The position numbers and the translations under genes were made by a program. From contig NW_006763151.1 in assembly GCF_000264905.1 (NCBI RefSeq), forward strand, positions 183,643 to 247,642: a stretch of 64,000 bases of DNA. The letters are read 5' to 3'. This DNA is from Stereum hirsutum FP-91666 SS1 (Eukaryota > Basidiomycota > Agaricomycetes > Russulales > Stereaceae). This document shows, in pieces, positions 57,830 through 64,000 of this stretch (within the stretch, counting starts at the first letter, position 1; each line of letters begins with the position of its first letter). Under the pieces are notes generated by a model that saw only the letters and a program-made list of their open reading frames with translations, did no database searches and was not told the origin of the DNA.

Positions 57830-59290
57830 ATTCTCTGTTTGGTCATGCAAACGAATACAGCGATCAGGAGTGTTGGGCGAGCGCGAGAGCAAGTCGGGGA
57901 TGAGTTTAGATTCTCCTGCCACACGCCACACGAAAATCCTCCCATGGCGGTCAGGAAAGTTGTGGCACAAGGCCGAGGCCGAACCCGAGGATTATCGCGA
58001 GCGCCTGAATAGAGGATTCAAGACTCGAATCTCGTATAGAATGTGCACATGATGTCTCGCACTGCGAACTATTATTCCTCACAAGCGCGAGAGACATCGG
58101 CCTTCCCTAATTAGGAAAGCCCGAAGTGGCAATCTGTTGTCTCGCGTGTGGCCGCCTTTCGCTGCCATCCCTTCAAGTTCAAGTTGCGCTGCCCACACAG
58201 AAAGGGGGGAGAGGGGGGCTTATGTGACAGTCCGAGCCCATATTCAAGCACCTCATCTGGTCCTTTCAGTCACATGAAGAGAAAACTGGCCGCGGAGAGA
58301 GGCGGAGGGGTCCTGGTTCCCTTGCCAACGTGTTTAGCAGCAAGAAAAGTGAATATATTCATTATTTGGAGAAGATTGTACGAAGATTGTGCGGAGATAC
58401 AGAGTAAGTTGACGAAGAGGAAGTAGCAATGGTTCAGATAGGGTTGGATGAGTAGTATACTGTAATGGACCACGGGAGGGTGGTGAGTGGGGTACGCAGG
58501 GGATGGATATGGGGACATAGCATGTCGTCGTTGTTAGTGACCGGCTACCACCTCGTGTTCCCTCCTCCACATCGTGTTTCCATCTCCGGTGCCGCAGATA
58601 AGATATGTGTTCATTCCATTTCGGTCTGCTTTGAAGGCATGATGAGTTGAATACACCGTCGGTTAAGGTGCTAGAGAAGCGTCAAGGTAAGTGGCCATCA
58701 AACTTGGGCCGTTGAACGACTTCAAGTACATGAAGCTCAAAAGTAATGCCGAGAGTAACTAAGAGGAGACACGACTGAGTTTTGAGATAGACTATGAGAT
58801 TGAGCTTTGAATGTGGCGGCGATATTCGTTTGTCGACGCCGAACTCGGAAATAAGCCTGGTATGGGAAGGACGATCCATGGGCGCTAATTTCCGTTTGGG
58901 GTACCGCCGCCCTATCATCGAATCGACGTCGATCGATACTATCTTTGCGGTCTTGTGAATATCGGCAACTACCACTCGTTCTTCTCTCTTGACCGTCACT
59001 CAACTCTACGCCTCGAGCTGTCGACTATATCTGGATGGTTTCATCCGACCCTCACTTCAACGGATTCCTCAGGACATCATAGTCGTTGTCACTCTCGAGC
59101 ATACCTCGGTACCGATGGACAATATATCACACGACTTCATATTCTTCGAGACGCCATCCATCCTCCGAGCGCCGATCTCCCAATCGTCCTCGGGCTGCCA
59201 GGCAGCCTCTCCACCATAGTGATTCCAGGACTTGGACAATAGGGCGCTGCTCTCAGACGTCGTCACATTCTAACTACGTGAAAGGAGAGG
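57830..59290 (-). pseudogene. Decayed minus-strand sequence convergent with gene B
   Basis: The counterpart of 54180-55480 in the preceding unit. Recognisable shared pieces include the FLAA-type hydrophobic segment (58330-58440), the block near 58600-58700, and the 58990-59280 stretch. On the minus strand the frame is broken several times relative to unit A, including a small insertion next to the hydrophobic segment. No complete product can be given. It may equally be a fast-evolving spliced gene whose exons I cannot resolve. Confidence 0.4.
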
Positions 59291-59333
59291 TGCGAAGGGA
59301 GGGCGTAGTGGGAAGGGATGAAAGGAGAGAATA

Positions 59334-59407
59334 GTGGGGGAGGGGGGGAGGGGGAGGGGACGATGGCGGACGAGGGGGAGGGAGGGGGATTGGGTGACTG
59401 GGGAGGA
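59334..59407 (+). repeat. G-rich tract upstream of copy C
   Basis: Long runs of G interrupted by single A (GTGGGGGAGGGGGGGAGGGG and on) lie on the plus strand about 700 bases before gene C, at the same place in the unit as 55506-55560. Confidence 0.6.
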
Positions 59408-59637
59408 GTCTGGGTATGCCTTTGGCATTATTTATTAGAGAGCTATTCGCACGGTAAGTGCAATATAAAAAATCCCCCTGTCGTCTCTATCCCCCTCCCC
59501 CCATACTCAGTTAACAGCCCAAACGTCAACCTGAACCTCATACATTTGTTCTGTGTACTGCAGCTTTAATTCACGCTAGTGAAATACCTCATCGTACTCA
59601 TTCACCAAATCATCGACCAAATCACTTCTACCCCTCT

Positions 59638-60005
59638 CTGAGCCCCGCGCAGCTCACAGCGCAGGAGTCTAACTCTGACTCGAAACAGTGGGTTCCGCCT
59701 ATTATGAGCACTGTATTCATGGCTCATTCTAACTACTTGGTACATCACAGACGTACTCATTCAACAAATTACCCACCAAGTTATTCTGCCTCCCTGAGCC
59801 ACTCGCAGCTCACAGTGCCGGCGCCTAACTTAGCCTCGAAACAGTGGGTGCCCGCTGTCATGAGCTGTAGTCCTGGCTCATTCTAACGACTTGAATTCAT
59901 TATAGACGGTCCATATCCCCCCGTATTCTCCGAATCGTGCTCAGCTCACACCGTCTACCCAGGCCCCACCCTACTCGTGGGAGTCGCTTGTTTTATGAGC
60001 GGCTC
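59638..60005 (+). repeat. Promoter-proximal iterons of copy C (about three copies)
   Basis: Two clear copies about 157 bases apart (from about 59638 and 59795) share CAGCTCACAG, CTCGAAACAGTGGGT, ATGAGC and TGGCTCATTCTAAC. A third, more diverged copy begins near 59940 (CAGCTCACAC, then GTGGGAGTCGCTTGTTTTAT). Copy B has two such blocks. The array ends about 80 bases upstream of gene C. Confidence 0.55.
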
Positions 60006-60083
60006 TAAAGAGTGGGACCTGTCTCTGTTTATTTCTAGGTAATTGATCACGACTAATGGCTTGCACTAATGTAGCCATCTCGC

Positions 60084-60599
60084 ATGGCAAACCCCCTCCT
60101 CCTGCTAGGTTGCGCGCCACAGTCCAAGCCCTGCATCCACCCACACTCACACTGGGTCCTGGCACTCCGAGTCTCTCCCACCCACTACACTCTTTACTCC
60201 CTTCTACCCAACACAAACACACTCTCATCCCGCTCCGTCTCCAGCGACGAGATCACGCAGTCCGTGCATCCCAGCTCAGGGTGCATCGTGGCGTACATCC
60301 CGGCCTCCGAGACCTCGTCGCTGGAGCACGCTCTCCAATCTCTCACTTACCCTACCCCCCCTTCGACACCTCCGCCTTCCACCCCGCACGACGACGACGA
60401 CGACGACGACTGTCCATGCCACGCCCGTTGGCCCGACACTCTTCGTACCTTGCGTACCACGATCAATAATGACGACATCACTTTCCTCATCCGAGACGAA
60501 GAGGAGATGCGTAATGAGATGGAGAAACGACATGGACAATGGTCCTCAAGCACACGTTCTTTATCGTTTATTGATTGGCTGGCTTCGGTCATGATATAG
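60084..60599 (+). CDS. Unrecognised protein family, tandem copy C
   Basis: A 171-codon intronless frame starting MANPLLLLGCAPQSKPCIHP, then SHWVLALRVSPTHYTLYSL, ITQSVHPSSGCIVAYIPASE, HDDDDDDDCPCHARWPDTLR and EEEMRNEMEKRHGQWSSSTR, ending SFIDWLASVMI. It is the close relative of copy A. The N-terminal two thirds differ from A at about 18 percent of bases, whereas the last part and 3' flank are almost identical. The Asp run is encoded by a GAC triplet repeat and differs in length from A, as expected from slippage. No targeting signal or known domain is visible. The stop TAG at 60597-60599 interrupts what in copy B continues into an acidic tail. Confidence 0.75.
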   Translation: MANPLLLLGCAPQSKPCIHPHSHWVLALRVSPTHYTLYSLLPNTNTLSSRSVSSDEITQSVHPSSGCIVAYIPASETSSLEHALQSLTYPTPPSTPPPSTPHDDDDDDDCPCHARWPDTLRTLRTTINNDDITFLIRDEEEMRNEMEKRHGQWSSSTRSLSFIDWLASVMI

Positions 60600-61065
60600 A
60601 CACCATGGGCACTGATTCGGATGCGCATTTATGATCATTTATAGTTGTATACCTTATTCATTCATCATGTTTTCGCACCCCACTCACTTTCCATCGTCTC
60701 TATCATCTCATCATCACGATACCATTCTGCATAGCAATTCTGTACTCCTACATCATTGGTTGTCGTTGCATTTTCCTCTCTCTCTTGCGATACGTCGCCT
60801 TACGGCCTTATACTCGCTAGGCCTTCGTCTTCCTCACTCGATTCTTCCTCTACCCCATCCATAACATATGACATATCCACCTTCTCATATTTATGCATCT
60901 TTGGTCATTGTTGTATACTTCTATCGTCATACCATCTCACACGACCTCAATAATACCTAGCCGGTCTTCGTATTCACTTCTTCGTTCTTACCTCCCGATG
61001 TATTTTCTTCGCGACCATTACACGTACTTACCATTCTATGGGCTAACTACTGTACACAGTGTATA

Positions 61066-61339
61066 ACTCGACGAGCCCTCCCAGCCTGACTCTACGTTGT
61101 GACGCCCCTTCCCCCTGTCTCGGTTTTACTGCCTCCTCCCGTTCAACTTCTTACGTATCGGACCCTCGTCTAAAACGGCGCCAGGATGGGCCGGAGTGGT
61201 GGGGGGCGTAGCCTGAAACCACTCATTCGTTGTGTACCAAGGGTTAACTTTCACGGCGGCTCACATGTTTGCGTCTGACATAGGGTGTTTTTGCCCCAAT
61301 GGACAATAAACTTGATTCAAAAAAAATACTCGACAAGCC
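61066..61339 (+). mobile_element. Poly(A)-tailed retroposon with target-site duplication
   Basis: An insert of about 250 bases (61078-61327) ends AATAAACTTGATTC followed by eight A, and is flanked by ACTCGACGAGCC (61066-61077) and ACTCGACAAGCC (61328-61339), a 12-base duplication with one mismatch. Unit A has the uninterrupted site near 54086-54112 (GTATAAACCGACGAGCTAAG). The AATAAA, A-tail and duplication are hallmarks of LINE-driven retroposition. The insert has no tRNA-like start and could be the 3' end of a 5'-truncated LINE or a SINE. Confidence 0.8.
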
Positions 61340-61934
61340 ATGTACGATAACATACCATGATAGTCCTTGCATATTTTCTTGCATACTCCTTATGCCATTC
61401 ACCCTACATGTTCCATGACCCTTTTCAACCATCTTTGGCCATGCAAACGAACACAGCGACAGTAGTGCAAGTCGGGGATGCTACCCGCCACACGCCACAC
61501 AATCCTTCCACGCAACGTTTGTGGCGTGTGGTCGTCTTTTCGAGTTGCGCTTATCACACCAATCTCGAACATGTAATGGCCATGCCAATGGATAGTAAGT
61601 GATATAGTATGAACACATAACGGGGATATTCCATGAGCTCCGACATTCTGTGCTCGATACCTTCCGAAACGAGTACAAACTTGAGTGTCAAGCAGCGAGC
61701 TGTACGACGAGAGAGTAGATGAGAAATTAACCAGTCGAGTCAGTAATGCATAGGCAGTAATATTTCCCTGAGTCTGAGGAGAGAGAGGAAAACTTGGGAT
61801 GTTTGCATGATTATGTAGAGTAAGAGATATGTGCATAAGAGTAAGAGATACGTGCATATGTAGGTCCTTGTTTATCAACCGACGGCGGCGGTCGCTTCAC
61901 CACTTATTCACCGTCCAACATTGACATTCAACAC
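61340..61934. other. Right end of the repeated units
   Basis: About 61340-61560 matches the start of the minus-strand sequences of units A and B (GCATATTTTCTTGCATACTC; CATGCAAACGAACACAGCGA; GTGGCGTGTGG). Beyond about 61560 the resemblance stops, so the third unit is truncated here. A 159-codon minus-strand frame crosses this boundary and is not supported as a gene. Confidence 0.5.
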
Positions 61935-63958
61935 CTATTCGAGGCCTTGCCACATGTCAAGATTCCAATCCGCAAAGTCGTCTTCGGGCAACGGTCGTCT
62001 CTTCCAAAAGTCGAGCAGTTCGCCGTCCATGTCGCAGACCCCCAACACCCACGGATCACGGTTTATATTCTTTAGGATCGCGTTCGGACTGCCAACACCA
62101 GGGATGGAATGGGATGGGGAGTCAGCAGTAGTCTCTACCAAAATGTGGAGGTCGCCGTTAGTAGGTGCGCGACGACGGGCTTACATGACGACGTGAATAT
62201 CTCCGGTCTTGACTGATTTTATTTCGCACACCAGAGAACCCTGTCGTATCCACAGGGAAGTAAGCACGCAAAATCGTATGAACTCGTATAGTCAGGGAGG
62301 AACACCTACATTCGACGCGAACCGCATGTCCTGCCAGACTCCACGGGCTATTTTACCGTCACTATTCCTACGGAACAAAAGCCTAGTTTGGCCCGGCTGT
62401 TATGGTGGCGAACGTGGCGGTGGCGATCAACACCCAGGCTAATCGCTTCATCGTAGTAAGTACATAGCAACCCGAAAGACACTCACTCGCATAGCTTCGA
62501 GCATTCGAGCCCACTCGAGAGGGAGCCTGTCCAGGACACGTATCCGTCTGAAGTGTGCGATCTCGCTCTGCAGTAATTGTTCTTTCGCGTCGCGCTGCAC
62601 GATCGGGCTATTTGTCGCAGTTGTGGGAGTGGCGCTGCTGCCAGCAGGAAGAGCGGCGGGACCAAGGCTCCTCGGCGTACTGTTCCTCACCTTCGGCTCG
62701 AACCAATGCAGTGGCGTTACTTCGTCGTTCTTGAAGCTCTCGGAAAGCGTGACCCACGTTTGACAGTATTGGCTGCACAGACGGACATGAGCGAACGCAA
62801 TTGAGCGGAACCGCGAAGAAGCATCACTCACCATTGAACGGACCTCCTGAGAGTTAATTGCTCCACTACTTTCTCGCATTTCGGACACGTTACTTCACGA
62901 CCTTCTCTGCCATATCCTCTGGTGAGCATACGAGGCAGAATCGCGTTCATGTGGATGGTCCCTCCTGGCTGCAGCACCTTATTCCACTCCGATGGCTCCA
63001 ACAAGGAAAGAGAGGCGCCCTCTTCGGATCCCGTCAGCTCGTAATCTCCACGGTTGACGAATCTGAAGCCAGCTTTGCCCCTGAAGTAGACCTTCAGCAG
63101 CCCGTCCAGATGCTAAGGTGAAGAGATCAGAGATCAGACATGATTGAGCCTAGCTGTCGAGACTGACCTCGAAGGTAGAACACAGCTCGAGCGGGATAGT
63201 CAATTCTTGGCCGAGCATGTCCTTCAGAATGATAGGTCGATCGGCAGGCGTGGTGCCACCTTCCCATGGGTGGCCCATCTGGGCTGCGGGGCGTGTCAGC
63301 TGACGTGAAATACGCGTCAAGGCAGCACGATCCTGTTCGGCCAACTTTCCCAAGCGACTGACACCATTGCTATCGGATAGCATAGTCAGCCCGAGAAATG
63401 GTGTAAGTGAATGGTGAGAACTGACCTTTGCAGAACACACAAGAGGGCGAGTATCTGAGTCTGACATCCTGCTAATCGTCGTCGCATCTCTCCCAGCTCG
63501 TTTGGCCTAAATAAGGCCCATCCGATCTTCCTCCATGATTCCTCCGCCTTCTCCCTATAACTTCCTTTCTTCAACCTCTTTTTACAACTCATAACCGCCG
63601 CCTGAATCTCTACCAGCACTCTCTTCGACGAAGATATGGTGAGATTAATCTGTCGTTCGACAGAGTCTGGCAGCGGGTTTGTTTTGTGGGTATAAGATAA
63701 CAGATCGCCCACGCTCTGCAGTACGCCATAGAAAGAGGTGACTTCCGCCAAAAGAGCCTGATATTCCTCCGATGCGCCTATGCTGCTAGATAGAACCGTT
63801 ACAACCTTGATAGCAATCTCAGTGGCAGAGACAATGTCGCCCAAAGAACCGAAGCTAAAGCCGACAGAAAACATAGCAGAGTTCAAGCCTTCGAGTGGCG
63901 GTTGGGGAGAGTCAGATTCTGGGAACTTGGTTATCGATGACCTGGCGATTCGACGCAT
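61935..63958 (-). CDS. Ubiquitin-like-domain protein of the fungal ULD type
   Basis: Several exons encode a protein of about 560 residues. The N-terminus SVGFSFGSLGDIVSATEIAI is a family hallmark and leads into helical sequence (LLAEVTSFYGVLQSVGDLL). A central exon gives the ubiquitin-like fold: ADRPIILKDMLGQELTIPLE, then LDGLLKVYFRGKAGFRFVNR, GDYELTG and WNKVLQPGGTIHMNAIL. A CPKC motif follows (EVTCPKCEKVVEQL), then a Ser/Pro linker and a conserved C-terminal part spread over small exons (SDGKIARGVWQDMRFASN; INRDPWVLGVCDMDGELLDF; ADWNLDMWQGLE). The stop is at 61935-61937. This domain occurs in many Agaricomycete proteins, often with helical N-termini, and its role is not established. ATG 63958 and ATG 63874 (MFSVGFSFGS) are both possible; the latter fits the family start better. 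Confidence 0.78.
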
Positions 63959-64000
63959 ACATATACACCCACATGTTGAACTCGTGTGGTATCTGGCCTT

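Noticed and set aside
61399..61878. A 159-codon minus-strand frame
   Set aside because: It spans the breakpoint between repeated-unit DNA and unique DNA and has no domain; a chance frame is more likely.
1..64000. CRISPR arrays, bacterial operons, rRNA genes
   Set aside because: The window is intron-rich fungal DNA; no regularly spaced short repeats with unique spacers and no rRNA-like sequence were seen.

Overview
The window looks like nuclear DNA of a filamentous basidiomycete, most likely an Agaricomycete. Genes are dense with short GT...AG introns of about 45-75 bases. The gene set includes a secreted AA9 polysaccharide monooxygenase with a fungal cellulose-binding module, a group III (Nik1-type) hybrid histidine kinase, a DUF6534 seven-helix membrane protein and F-box/leucine-rich paralogues typical of mushroom-forming fungi. 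Reading frames, splice sites and product names were worked out by eye from the sequence and from remembered family signatures; no searches were run.

Region 1-16.3 kb is conserved gene space. It holds the N-terminal part of a rhodanese-domain tyrosine phosphatase running off the left edge, an HMCES/SRAP abasic-site shield protein, a divergently transcribed AA9-CBM1 monooxygenase, eIF5A, and a very large Nik1-type osmosensing kinase with ten HAMP units, most bounded by equivalent introns. Region 16.3-26.8 kb is looser: a long gene-poor stretch, a single-pass membrane protein, a linalool dehydratase/isomerase-like enzyme, and an F-box gene broken by one in-frame stop. Region 26.8-49.7 kb carries a Cid1-type RNA nucleotidyltransferase with a very long low-complexity tail, an HXXXD acyltransferase, the DUF6534 protein, LSM7, importin beta-1 (KAP95), a PPR protein and an intact F-box paralogue of the broken one.

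Region 49.7-61.9 kb is accessory DNA and the most unusual part. About 8.5 kb of it consists of roughly 3-4 kb units repeated in tandem. Each unit has a plus-strand gene for an unrecognised protein of about 170-183 residues (copies A, B and C at 53.1, 56.2 and 60.1 kb). A is preceded by a G-rich tract at 52.5 kb, B and C by tracts at 55.5 and 59.3 kb. A and B are followed by a convergent, decayed minus-strand sequence, of which C keeps only the end. A trace of another unit lies upstream of A. Copies A and C share a near-identical 3' tract although B sits between them, which suggests gene conversion. B carries an inverted-repeat insertion downstream, and C carries a poly(A)-tailed retroposon with a target-site duplication whose empty site can be read in A.

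The right end (61.9-64 kb) is a gene for a fungal ubiquitin-like-domain protein. Housekeeping genes (eIF5A, LSM7, KAP95, HMCES) anchor the window as ordinary chromosome; the repeated units and F-box paralogues are the fast-evolving component.
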